In this document: positions 52,136-61,459 of the stretch, piece by piece
Position numbering within the stretch: the stretch's first letter is position 1
Layout of the letters: every line of letters starts with the position of its first letter
NCBI RefSeq assembly: GCF_000220525.1
Contig: NZ_AFPK01000036.1
Coordinates: 62,001 to 126,000 of the forward strand
Source: Ochrovirga pacifica
GTDB lineage: Bacteria; Bacteroidota; Bacteroidia; Flavobacteriales; Flavobacteriaceae
DNA: 64,000 bases
Direction: 5' to 3'
Notes under the pieces: model-generated
The model's input: the letters and a program-made list of their open reading frames with translations, nothing else
Database searches by the model: none
What the model was told of the DNA's origin: nothing
Made by a program: the position numbers and the translations under genes

Positions 52136-54196
52136 ATGAACAATCCTAAAAGATATACAATCACTACAGCTTTGCCTTACACCAATGGACCTATTCATAT
52201 AGGACATTTGGCAGGTGTGTATGTACCCGCAGATATTTATGTACGTTATTTACGTAACAAAGGCAAAGATGTTGCTTTTGTTGGCGGATCTGATGAGCAT
52301 GGGGTGCCTATTACCATTAAGGCAAAAAAGGAAGGAGTTACTCCTCAAGATGTGGTAGATAAATATCATGGAATCATAAAACAGTCCTTTGAAGATTTTG
52401 GTATCTCTTATGATAATTATTCCAGAACTTCTGCATCAATTCATCACAAAACAGCCTCAGATTTTTTTACCAAATTGTATAATGAAGGTGAGTTTGTAGA
52501 AAAAGTAGAAGCTCAGTTGTATGACGAAGAAGCAAATCAATTTTTAGCTGATAGATTTGTAATTGGAACCTGCCCAAAATGTGGTAATGAAGAAAGTTAC
52601 GGTGATCAATGTGAAAAGTGTGGAACATCTCATAATGCTACTGATTTAATCAATCCTAAATCAGCAATTACAGGAAATGTACCTACAGTTAAGGAAACCA
52701 AACACTGGTTTTTACCTTTAGATAAGCACGAAGCTTACCTAAAAGAGTGGATTTTAGAAGGACATAAAGATGACTGGAAACCTAATGTTTATGGACAAGT
52801 AAAGTCTTGGATTGATGATGGTTTAAGACCAAGAGCCGTAACACGTGATTTAGACTGGGGAATACCTGTGCCTGTAGAAGGAGCAGAAGGAAAGGTATTG
52901 TATGTTTGGTTTGATGCACCTATTGGTTATATTTCATCAACTAAAGAATGGGCAGAGCAAAATGGAAAAGATTGGGAACCTTATTGGAAAGATAAGGATA
53001 CCAAATTGGTTCATTTTATAGGGAAAGACAATATTGTTTTTCACTGTGTAATTTTTCCTGCCATGTTAAAGGCTCATGGAGATTATATTTTGCCAGACAA
53101 TGTGCCAGCTAATGAGTTTTTAAATTTAGAAGGAAATAAATTATCTACATCTAAAAATTGGGCGGTTTGGTTGCACGAGTATTTAGAAGATTTTCCAGGC
53201 AAACAAGATGTATTGCGTTATGCACTTACTGCCAATGCTCCCGAAACCAAAGACAACGATTTTACATGGAAAGATTTCCAAGCTCGAAACAACAATGAGC
53301 TGGTTGCAATTTTTGGTAATTTTATCAATAGAGTAGTGGTGTTAACCAACAAATACTACAATGGTCAAGTACCAGTTCCAAACCATTTGTCTGAACTAGA
53401 TGAAGATGTTTTGGCTCAGGTAAAAGAATTTCCTAATACAATTTCCAAATCTATGGAACGTTACCGTTTTAGAGAAGCTTTGTCAGAAATGATGAACTTG
53501 GCACGTTTGGGAAATAAATATTTGGCCGATGAAGAACCATGGAAATTGGTAAAAACGGATGAGGAACGTACACAAACCATTATGTATGTTGCTTTACAGA
53601 TTGCTTCTGCTTTGTCTGTATTATCTGAACCTTTTTTACCATTTAGCTCAGAAAAATTAAAAGGTATTTTAAATCTGAATGAGAATCCGATTTCTTGGAA
53701 TGATGTTGAAGAGAAAGATGAGCTTATGGCTGGTGGTCATGTTATTGGAAAATCGGAATTGTTGTTTGCTAAAATTGAAGATGCAGACATACAAAAACAA
53801 TTAGACAAGTTAGAAGCTACCAAATTGGCTAATGCTGCCGAAGCAAAATCAGTAGAGCCTCAAAAAGAAACGATTTCTTTTGAAGATTTTACCAAATTAG
53901 ACATTCGCACAGGAACAATTATTGAAGCAGAAAAAATGCCAAAAACAAAAAAGTTATTGGTATTAAAAGTAGATACAGGTATTGATGTAAGAACCATTGT
54001 GTCTGGTATTGCAGAAAGCTATAAGCCCGAAGACATTATAGGACAAAAAGTTTCTGTTTTGGTAAACTTAGCTCCGAGAAAGCTAAGAGGAGTAGAAAGT
54101 CAAGGAATGATTTTAATGACCGATACTAAAGACGGCAAACTTTGTTTTATAGCTCCTTCTGAAGACAATGTAGCAAATGGAGAGTTTGTGAGCTAG
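52136..54196 (+). CDS. metG: Methionine--tRNA ligase
   Basis: Class I synthetase of the MetRS family, about 686 residues. The HIGH motif is in [23 protein letters not shown] and the KMSKS-type motif is [11 protein letters not shown] zinc knuckle ([18 protein letters not shown]) and the anticodon-binding region ([22 protein letters not shown]) follow. The C-terminal ~110 residues form a tRNA-binding (Trbp111-like) domain ([20 protein letters not shown]). I took the ATG at 52136. An in-frame ATG at 52124 is possible, but it would leave a leader of only seven bases from the candidate promoter. A terminator follows. Confidence 0.96.
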   Translation: MNNPKRYTITTALPYTNGPIHIGHLAGVYVPADIYVRYLRNKGKDVAFVGGSDEHGVPITIKAKKEGVTPQDVVDKYHGIIKQSFEDFGISYDNYSRTSASIHHKTASDFFTKLYNEGEFVEKVEAQLYDEEANQFLADRFVIGTCPKCGNEESYGDQCEKCGTSHNATDLINPKSAITGNVPTVKETKHWFLPLDKHEAYLKEWILEGHKDDWKPNVYGQVKSWIDDGLRPRAVTRDLDWGIPVPVEGAEGKVLYVWFDAPIGYISSTKEWAEQNGKDWEPYWKDKDTKLVHFIGKDNIVFHCVIFPAMLKAHGDYILPDNVPANEFLNLEGNKLSTSKNWAVWLHEYLEDFPGKQDVLRYALTANAPETKDNDFTWKDFQARNNNELVAIFGNFINRVVVLTNKYYNGQVPVPNHLSELDEDVLAQVKEFPNTISKSMERYRFREALSEMMNLARLGNKYLADEEPWKLVKTDEERTQTIMYVALQIASALSVLSEPFLPFSSEKLKGILNLNENPISWNDVEEKDELMAGGHVIGKSELLFAKIEDADIQKQLDKLEATKLANAAEAKSVEPQKETISFEDFTKLDIRTGTIIEAEKMPKTKKLLVLKVDTGIDVRTIVSGIAESYKPEDIIGQKVSVLVNLAPRKLRGVESQGMILMTDTKDGKLCFIAPSEDNVANGEFVS

Positions 54197-54215
54197 TCTT
54201 TAGCTTTTACATAGT

Positions 54216-54258
54216 AAAAATGGTTTTCTAAGATTCTTTAGAAAACCATTTTTTTTTT
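54216..54258 (+). terminator. Intrinsic terminator after metG
   Basis: AAAAATGGTTTTCTAA pairs with TTTAGAAAACCATTTTT, a long AT-rich stem with many T residues after it. Confidence 0.85.
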
Positions 54259-54399
54259 GGAGAAATAAATATTTAGTTAAATTATTAATAAAAAACCAAA
54301 TGTTTATGTTGCTAAGTGTAAACTTGTTTTAACCTTAATACAAGTTTATATTAATTTAAGATATATAGTTTAGATGCCATATTCTAAAATTTTAAAAAA

Positions 54400-55707
54400 A
54401 TGAAAAACAAATTTTTGAAACCTATATTATGTGTAGGATTGGCATTAACATTTATTGCATGTTCAAATGATGATGATGCAACAAAACCTTATGTATTACC
54501 AGAAGTGCCTGTAGAAGGAATTAAATTACCTTATACAGTTTTAAAAACTACCGGAGACAATGTAGAGGTTAGAAATGGAGGTTTTGGTTCTGCTGCTACT
54601 GCACACCCAACAAATAAAGGAGAGTTTTATGCCTTAACAGATAGAGGGTCAAACATTAAGTTTGGGAGTAATAAAATTTTTCCAACACCAGATTATACTC
54701 CAAGAATAGGACATTTTAAACTGTTAGAAAACGGATCTGTAGAAATGATTAAAGAAATATTAATTAAAGATCCTAGTGGAACAAAAATTAGTGGTAGGCC
54801 TAACCCAGAAGGTTATGGAGCTACAGGTGAAGTTCCTTATGCAGAAGATCAAACAACGGTTTTAGACTTTGATAAATATGGTTTAGATAGTGAAGGTTTG
54901 GTGGCAATGAAAGACGGTTCTTTTTGGATCTCTGATGAATATGGACCACACATTGTACATGTAGATGCGACAGGAAAACAATTAGAAAGATTAAGTCCAA
55001 AAGGAATTACTGGAGAATCTGGAGACAGAAAATTACCTGCTGTTTTTGCCTCTAGATGGGCAAACAGAGGAATGGAAGGTTTGGCAATTACTCCAGACGA
55101 AAAAACATTGGTAGGAATTATGCAATCTACTCTATACAACCCGTCTAAAGCAGATGTAGTAGATTTTACCATTACAAGAATTGTAACTTTTGATATTGAA
55201 ACAGGAGCTACTAAACAGTATTTGCATAAACAAGAAAAAGCTAAAAACTCTAACTCAGAGATTGTCGCTTTAAGTAATACAGAGTTTTTAATTGTAGAAA
55301 GAGATGGTGCTTTTACAAAAGATACAAATAAAAACGAAGTTCAAAAACACATTTATAAAATTGATATTTCTAATGCTACAGACGTTTCTGATACTACAGA
55401 TTCTGCAAACGGAAAATTGATAGAAGGGAAAACAATTGAACAATGCACTTGGGATGAGTTATCAAACGCTGGAATTGTTCCTGTAACTAAAACATTAGCG
55501 GTAGATTTAATTGCTGCCTTGGGTGATTATCCTCATGATAAGTTAGAAGGAATTTGGTTAATTGATAATTCTACAATAGGTGTAATAAACGATGATGATT
55601 TTGCTGTTTGGACAGGTGATGCAAGTACCACAATTCAAAAATACATTTCTAAGACAGAAACGGAAGAGAATATTGATGCAAATACATTATATATTGTAAA
55701 CTTTTAA
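54400..55707 (+). CDS. Esterase-like/phytase-family lipoprotein
   Basis: A 435-residue lipoprotein (ALTFIACSNDDD lipobox, followed by an acidic tether). The rest matches the esterase-like activity of phytase domain: GGFGSAATAHPTNKGEFYALTDRGSN near the start, LVAMKDGSFWISDEYGPHIVHVDATGK mid-protein, NRGMEGLAITPDEKTLVGIMQS, and the late PHDKLEGIWLIDNSTIGVINDDDF. The propeller-like repeats and conserved acidic residues suggest a metal-dependent surface or periplasmic enzyme. The substrate (phytate or another phosphoester) is not proven. It is flanked by terminators and likely monocistronic. Confidence 0.87.
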   Translation: MKNKFLKPILCVGLALTFIACSNDDDATKPYVLPEVPVEGIKLPYTVLKTTGDNVEVRNGGFGSAATAHPTNKGEFYALTDRGSNIKFGSNKIFPTPDYTPRIGHFKLLENGSVEMIKEILIKDPSGTKISGRPNPEGYGATGEVPYAEDQTTVLDFDKYGLDSEGLVAMKDGSFWISDEYGPHIVHVDATGKQLERLSPKGITGESGDRKLPAVFASRWANRGMEGLAITPDEKTLVGIMQSTLYNPSKADVVDFTITRIVTFDIETGATKQYLHKQEKAKNSNSEIVALSNTEFLIVERDGAFTKDTNKNEVQKHIYKIDISNATDVSDTTDSANGKLIEGKTIEQCTWDELSNAGIVPVTKTLAVDLIAALGDYPHDKLEGIWLIDNSTIGVINDDDFAVWTGDASTTIQKYISKTETEENIDANTLYIVNF

Positions 55708-55733
55708 GGAGTATAATACTCGTTTTAAAAATC

Positions 55734-55774
55734 AAAAAAGGTCTGGTTTCAAAAAGTCCAGACCTTTTCTTTTA
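55734..55774 (+). terminator. Intrinsic terminator after the phytase-like gene
   Basis: AAAAGGTCTGG pairs with CCAGACCTTTT, with T-rich sequence afterwards, in the gap before the convergent CBS gene. Confidence 0.85.
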
Positions 55775-55806
55775 AAATAGTTTAGTGTAATAGAATAGTA
55801 TGTATC

Positions 55807-56259
55807 TTATTTAATTTCTAACGCAGCTTTTAAAATATCTTTACGGCTAATTTGACCAATTACTTTATCACCTTCCATTACAGGAAAACGATTTCTTCTA
55901 GAGGTACAAAACATATGGGCAACATCAAAAATGTTATTGTCTCCTTCAATAGTTTCTACAATAGGTTCCATGTATTCTTCTACAGTTTGGTCATGTAGTG
56001 GAATGTTGTAATACCTACTGTTGGCAATTTTTTTCATACAATCCCCTTCAGAAATCATTCCTAGCAAGTGATCGTTTTCATCAACTACCGATGCTCCAGA
56101 AATATCGTTACTTACTAAAATTTGCATAGCTTCTACGACCTTTAATTTAGGTGAAAAAGTAATCAACTTACTTCTAGGAACCATGTAGTCCGAAACTCTA
56201 ATTTTATCTGAAAGTACTTCTGCTTGAGCATTGGGAGCTCTAAAATTTTTTATTGCCAT
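55807..56259 (-). CDS. Two-CBS-domain protein
   Basis: A 150-residue protein made of two CBS domains (about residues 21-75 and 88-145), with VSDYMVPRSKLITFSPKLKVVEAM at the start of the first, and VEEYMEPIVETIEGDNNIFDV and a GDKVIGQISRKDILKA end in the second. CBS pairs usually bind adenosine nucleotides and control partner proteins. No partner is fused or adjacent here. The ATG at 56259 (MAIKNFRAP) is preferred over a TTG at 56286 in the same frame, because the extra nine residues look random. Confidence 0.88.
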   Translation of the reverse strand: MAIKNFRAPNAQAEVLSDKIRVSDYMVPRSKLITFSPKLKVVEAMQILVSNDISGASVVDENDHLLGMISEGDCMKKIANSRYYNIPLHDQTVEEYMEPIVETIEGDNNIFDVAHMFCTSRRNRFPVMEGDKVIGQISRKDILKAALEIK

Positions 56260-56425
56260 ATAAGATAATTTTAACGATTGACACAATATAATGTTAAAAA
56301 ATCATTAAATCAACTTTTTTGTGATAAATAATCAAATATATTTTATAATAAATGCGTTATCGGTTAAAAATTGAATAGTGTTCAAGAGCATACGGAATGA
56401 GTTAACAACTAATCACCCCAATGTT

Positions 56426-56433
56426 TATCTTTG
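56426..56433 (+). promoter_or_regulatory. -7 element upstream of tamB
   Basis: TATCTTTG matches TAnnTTTG and gives a leader of about 34 bases before the TTG start. Confidence 0.45.
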
Positions 56434-56470
56434 ATTTACGTTTGTTTTGTAAATAAATACAATATCTGCA

Positions 56471-59400
56471 TTGAAAAGAGTTTTTATTAAAATAGTTCAG
56501 TTTTTTAAATGGTTGATCATTAGTTTGGTTTTTCTTTTTGTGATGATTATTCTAATCATTAAGAGTTCTTATGGTCAAAATTTAATTAAAGAAAAATTGA
56601 CTGTTTTTGTAACTTCTAAAATTGATACCAAATTTGAACTAGAGAAAATTTATTTATCTTTTTCTGGAGATCTTGTTTTGGAAAACCTTTATCTAGAAGA
56701 TCAACAAAAAGATACATTAGTATACAGCAAAAAATTAGCGGTTAAAGTATCATTACTTCCTATACTAACACAAAAAACAATTAGTATATCATCGGTAAAT
56801 TGGCAAGGATTAACGGCTTATGCGTACCAAAAAGAAAAACAAAAAGAATACAATTTTGATTATATTGTTAATGCGTTTGCAAGTACAAATAAACCACCTA
56901 AACCTAAAGAAAAGAAGAGCGAAGCATACCAGATTAAAATCGGAAAAATTAAGTTAAAATCTATTAATCTTAGCTTTAACGATGAGGTTTTGGGGGTTGA
57001 TACGCAACTTAAATTAAAAGAATTGCAGGTTGCTTTTGGTAAAAAGTTAGACTTGAACACGCTACAGATTCCCATTAAAAAGTTTTATTTGTCCGATGTA
57101 GTTTTTGATTATCAGCAAAACAAAGAGTTTAAAAGCAAAGAAAAACCTTCTAACACCACTGTAAGTCCTTTGATAACTGTTGATGAGTTGGGAATTAAAA
57201 ACACCAAAGTTAGATATCAAAATAAAACAAATAAAACGGATGCTAGTGTGCTTTTGGGAACTTTTACTACAAGTGATGTTTTGCTTGATTTGCTGAAGAA
57301 AAACATTGTTGTAAAATCTATAGCTTTAGACAAAACATCGCTAAAGGCAAGCATGCTAAACACTGCCGATAAAAAAACGATAACCACCAAAAAAGAACCA
57401 AACAAAACAAGTGATTTTAATTGGCCGGACTGGAAAGCTTCTCTAGAAGAATTAAATATAAACTCAGTAGATATAGCCCTAAAAAATGGTACAAATAAAA
57501 CGATTAAAAATGTTTTTAATCCGCAAAATATACACATCCGCAAAGCAGCTGTAGCATTAAAAAATGCTGCACTAACAGATAAAAAAATCAGTTTTCAGTT
57601 AAACAACTTCTCTTTTAAAGAACAGTCAGGTTTGCACTTAAAATCTTTGGTATTGATAGCGGAAGTAACAAAAAATAAGATTAAAATTCCGACGTTTCGT
57701 ATTCAAACATCAAACAACATCTTAAATTCTGAAATGGAATTTAGTTTTGCCTCTATAAACGATGTGTTTAAAAACCCTAAAAATTTGAAAGGACGTTTGG
57801 CTATAGATAAATCGGTGTTAAACATCAAAGATGCTTTTTACTTTAGTCCCGATTTACAAAAGAATAGCAGCCTAGTAAATCTTTCAAAAAAAGAAATACA
57901 AACTCAGTTATCTTTAGCAGGATCGGCAGACTCTTTGGCTATTAAAAACTTAAAACTACAAACAGCAAAACATACGTTTGTGCAGACCAAAGGATGGATT
58001 GCTAATTTTGTAAATCCAGAAAAGTTAAGATTCAATTTGTTAGAATTAAATGCAAAAACGCAAAGAAATGAGCTTGTAAAATGGATAGAAGAAGATAGCT
58101 TAGGAATTCGTTTTCCAGAAGCAATTGCTTTGAATGGTTGTGCTAAAGGTTCTTCTAAAAAATTAAACACAAACCTAACCTTAAAAACAACAGAGGGTGC
58201 TGTTGGTATTAAAGGAATTTTAAAAAATGCTACCGAAAAAAGTTTTAACGGTGATGTAAACATAGAGAGTTTACAACTAGGTAAAATTCTAAAAAATCCT
58301 AAGTTAGGTTTGATAGATTTTACCAATCAAATTCAGGTTTCTGGAAACTCTCTAAGTTCTTTACAAGCCAACATACAAACCCAATTCCGTCAACTAGAAT
58401 ACGCAAATTACAACTACGATGCGTTAAAAATAGAAACAAATATTCAAAAAGGGAAAGGGCAAATTAGCCTTTTTTATCAAGATGAAAACTTAGATTTAGA
58501 TACACAAACTCAAGTAGACTTAGATTCTGTTTCTTCAAAAGTTACTACCGAAATCAATGTAAAAGGAATAAATTTACAAGGGTTAAACTTAACAACTAAA
58601 AACACGCGAGCAAGAATTTTACTGAAAGGAGCACTACAGTCCAACTCTAAAGGGATTTCTATCAATGCCAATACGCAAAACGGTTTGTTGTTACACAATC
58701 AAAAATCGATACCGTTTAGCAACTTTAATATAAAAGCAAATTTGTTAAAAGACACCACATCGGCCAGTATAGAAAGTGATTTTTTAAATTTTAGTCTAAA
58801 CGCCAATACTCATCAACAGAAAGCAGTTACAGCAATGTCTACTTATTTTTCTTCGTTGTTTACTGAGAATCCAAAAAAGAGAGATACACTAAATGTTGTA
58901 CAAATAAATGCTTCTTTTTCGTTAAGGCAAAGTCCGTTGTTAAATGATTATTTTCTAGAAGGTTTGGAAGAATTTGAACCCATAAATTTTGATTTTTATT
59001 TTGATGATGCACAGCAGAAAGTAAAGGCCAATTTTAACATTCCAAGAATTGCGTATCAAGGAAGCCAGTTAAATCAAGCCCAATTTGCAATCAATAGCAC
59101 TCAGGACAATTTTAAATTGAATTTTAGGCTTAGGGATGTATCTTATCAACCTATTTCTATTCAAAACTTATCCTTGTTGGGAGCTATTGAAAAGGGTAAA
59201 ATTCATTTAGATTTATTTACCACGCAAGACACTCAAAAAATTATCAACATACAATCAGAAATTTATAAAGACCCTAAAGGTTTGCATGTGCATATAGATC
59301 CTTCATCGTTAATTTTAGACAAAGAACCTTGGCAGGTTAGCCCAACAAATGAAATGGTTTTTAGTAAAGAAAATACGGAAATAAAAGATCTAAAATTGTT

Positions 59401-61459
59401 TAGAAATAAGGAATCTGTAGAAGTAGCTACCTCTGAGAATGAAAATGCTATAAATGAGTTGTTTGTTGATTTTAAGCAGTTTGATTTAAAAAATATTCTT
59501 AGTTTTTTAAATACAGAAACGCTAATAGCAAGTGGAAAATTATCGGGGATTGTAAAAAATAAAACCCAACAAAAAAACCTTACTTCGGATTTAAAAATTC
59601 AGAACCTTAATGTGCTAGAAAATCCATTGGGAGATATAACCATAAATGCACAAAGTAAAGAAAACAAACAAGTTCAGGTAGATGTACAGTTAAGAAACAA
59701 AGAAGAAGTTAACCTACAAGTAGCAGGAAAATACAATGCCAACGACAATGAAAATCCTTTGAATTTACAAGTAGATTTGCACAAGTTAGGACTAAAAACC
59801 GTTGCGATGTTTGCTGAAACATACATTAGCAATCCATCAGGATATTTGTCGGCTCATTTTGATATGAAAGGCTCTTTTGACAATCCTGTATACGATGGAG
59901 AATTAAAATTTCATCAAACAAAACTAAAAGTAAATGCTTTTAACACAAATTTTTCATTACCAGAAGAAACTATTAAGATAGACAACTCTAAAATAGTGTT
60001 AAACCAATTTAAAATTTTAGACAATAACCAACAAGATTTTTTGCTAGATGGTCTTGTTAAAACCGATGACTTGTCTAATCCTAAGTTTGATGTACAACTA
60101 AAAACAAAAGGGTTACAAGTTCTAAATTCTACAGAAAAGGACAACGACTTGTATTACGGAAAATTATTTTTAGATACAGATATTTCAATTGGCGGAGATT
60201 TAAACGTCCCTAAAATTAACGGAAACCTAAAAATAAATGCAGATACAGATTTTACATATGTAATTCCCGAAGCCACGGTAGAAGCTGTAGAAAGAGACGG
60301 AGTGGTTTTGTTTGTAAACAAAAAAGTAACCAATAGTGTTCTAAAACCTAAAAACAAGGCCAAGTCTAAAACTCCCAAAGTACTAAAAGGTATAGAAATA
60401 GCCTCTGTATTAGAGATTGATAAAAATGCAGTTTTACAAGTAGTGGTCGATAAAAAAACAGGAGATCATCTAAAATTGCAAGGTACGGCCAATTTAAATT
60501 TTGGAATGAATGCCAATGGTAGAACCACTCTTTCTGGAAAATACGAAGTACAAGATGGCTATTACAAAGCCAGTTTGTACAACTTGGTAAAACGTACGTT
60601 TAATATAGCTAAAGGAAGCAGTATTACATGGCAAGGCGATCCTGTAGATGCCAAAATGGATTTAAGAGCGATATACAAAGTACAAGCCTCTGCAAGTGGA
60701 TTAATGGCTTCTGTAACCTCTGGTTTAGAAACCTCGGAGCTAAACCAATATCGAAGAAAAGTTCCGTTTTGGGTGTATTTGAATTTGGGAGGGGATTTGT
60801 TAAAACCCAATTTGTCTTTTGATATTGATATTCCTGAAGATGCCAAAGCCACTTTGGGAGGAGAGGTTTATACACAAGTACAACAACTAAATAAAAGAGA
60901 AGAAGAACTAAATAAGCAAGTATTTTCTTTGTTGGTATTAAATCAATTTTTTCCGTCTAGTAGTAGCGATGGTAGTAACGGAGGATCTTTGTCTATTGCT
61001 AGAAATAATGTAAACAAAGTACTTTCAAATCAACTAAACACCTATTCTAACAAGTTGGTAGGAAACACAGGAATAGAGTTAGGTTTTGAATTAGATAGCT
61101 ATACCGATTATACAGAGCAAGGCGAGCAAAACAATACCCAACTAAATGTAAGTGCACAAAAAAGATTGTTTAATGATAGATTAACAGTACAAGTAGGGAG
61201 TGGCTTTGAAATTGAGAATAATGCTGCTGCAAATCAAGAAAAAACACCAATTATAGGAAATGTAAAAATTGAATATGCCTTAACCGAAAACAGAAGATAT
61301 CGATTAAAAGGTTTTAGAAAAAACGAATTCGAAAGTGTTATAGACGGTCAAGTAATTGCAACAGGTATATCCTTGCTGTTTAACAGAGAATTCAATCAGT
61401 TTAAAGAGTTGTTTGCCAATACAACCCAAGACATCAAAAAAGAAAAAGATGAAGAATAA
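56471..61459 (+). CDS. tamB: TamB-like translocation and assembly protein (DUF490)
   Basis: A very long envelope protein, 1662 residues. An N-terminal membrane helix (about residues 12-31, FFKWLIISLVFLFVMIILII) is followed by an AsmA-like part and hundreds of residues of repeated beta strands, which would form a hydrophobic groove for lipid transport between the membranes. The DUF490/TamB C-terminal domain (about 1240-1640) shows SGKYEVQDGYYKASLYNLVKRTF and a long FFPSSSSDG region near 1500. It starts with TTG: no ATG fits the signal anchor. It overlaps the tamL gene by 11 bases, the usual genetic pairing for outer-membrane assembly. Confidence 0.92.
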   Translation: MKRVFIKIVQFFKWLIISLVFLFVMIILIIKSSYGQNLIKEKLTVFVTSKIDTKFELEKIYLSFSGDLVLENLYLEDQQKDTLVYSKKLAVKVSLLPILTQKTISISSVNWQGLTAYAYQKEKQKEYNFDYIVNAFASTNKPPKPKEKKSEAYQIKIGKIKLKSINLSFNDEVLGVDTQLKLKELQVAFGKKLDLNTLQIPIKKFYLSDVVFDYQQNKEFKSKEKPSNTTVSPLITVDELGIKNTKVRYQNKTNKTDASVLLGTFTTSDVLLDLLKKNIVVKSIALDKTSLKASMLNTADKKTITTKKEPNKTSDFNWPDWKASLEELNINSVDIALKNGTNKTIKNVFNPQNIHIRKAAVALKNAALTDKKISFQLNNFSFKEQSGLHLKSLVLIAEVTKNKIKIPTFRIQTSNNILNSEMEFSFASINDVFKNPKNLKGRLAIDKSVLNIKDAFYFSPDLQKNSSLVNLSKKEIQTQLSLAGSADSLAIKNLKLQTAKHTFVQTKGWIANFVNPEKLRFNLLELNAKTQRNELVKWIEEDSLGIRFPEAIALNGCAKGSSKKLNTNLTLKTTEGAVGIKGILKNATEKSFNGDVNIESLQLGKILKNPKLGLIDFTNQIQVSGNSLSSLQANIQTQFRQLEYANYNYDALKIETNIQKGKGQISLFYQDENLDLDTQTQVDLDSVSSKVTTEINVKGINLQGLNLTTKNTRARILLKGALQSNSKGISINANTQNGLLLHNQKSIPFSNFNIKANLLKDTTSASIESDFLNFSLNANTHQQKAVTAMSTYFSSLFTENPKKRDTLNVVQINASFSLRQSPLLNDYFLEGLEEFEPINFDFYFDDAQQKVKANFNIPRIAYQGSQLNQAQFAINSTQDNFKLNFRLRDVSYQPISIQNLSLLGAIEKGKIHLDLFTTQDTQKIINIQSEIYKDPKGLHVHIDPSSLILDKEPWQVSPTNEMVFSKENTEIKDLKLFRNKESVEVATSENENAINELFVDFKQFDLKNILSFLNTETLIASGKLSGIVKNKTQQKNLTSDLKIQNLNVLENPLGDITINAQSKENKQVQVDVQLRNKEEVNLQVAGKYNANDNENPLNLQVDLHKLGLKTVAMFAETYISNPSGYLSAHFDMKGSFDNPVYDGELKFHQTKLKVNAFNTNFSLPEETIKIDNSKIVLNQFKILDNNQQDFLLDGLVKTDDLSNPKFDVQLKTKGLQVLNSTEKDNDLYYGKLFLDTDISIGGDLNVPKINGNLKINADTDFTYVIPEATVEAVERDGVVLFVNKKVTNSVLKPKNKAKSKTPKVLKGIEIASVLEIDKNAVLQVVVDKKTGDHLKLQGTANLNFGMNANGRTTLSGKYEVQDGYYKASLYNLVKRTFNIAKGSSITWQGDPVDAKMDLRAIYKVQASASGLMASVTSGLETSELNQYRRKVPFWVYLNLGGDLLKPNLSFDIDIPEDAKATLGGEVYTQVQQLNKREEELNKQVFSLLVLNQFFPSSSSDGSNGGSLSIARNNVNKVLSNQLNTYSNKLVGNTGIELGFELDSYTDYTEQGEQNNTQLNVSAQKRLFNDRLTVQVGSGFEIENNAAANQEKTPIIGNVKIEYALTENRRYRLKGFRKNEFESVIDGQVIATGISLLFNREFNQFKELFANTTQDIKKEKDEE

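Noticed and set aside
60562-60875. Overlapping frames inside tamB
   Set aside because: They lie fully within the tamB coding region with no family features.
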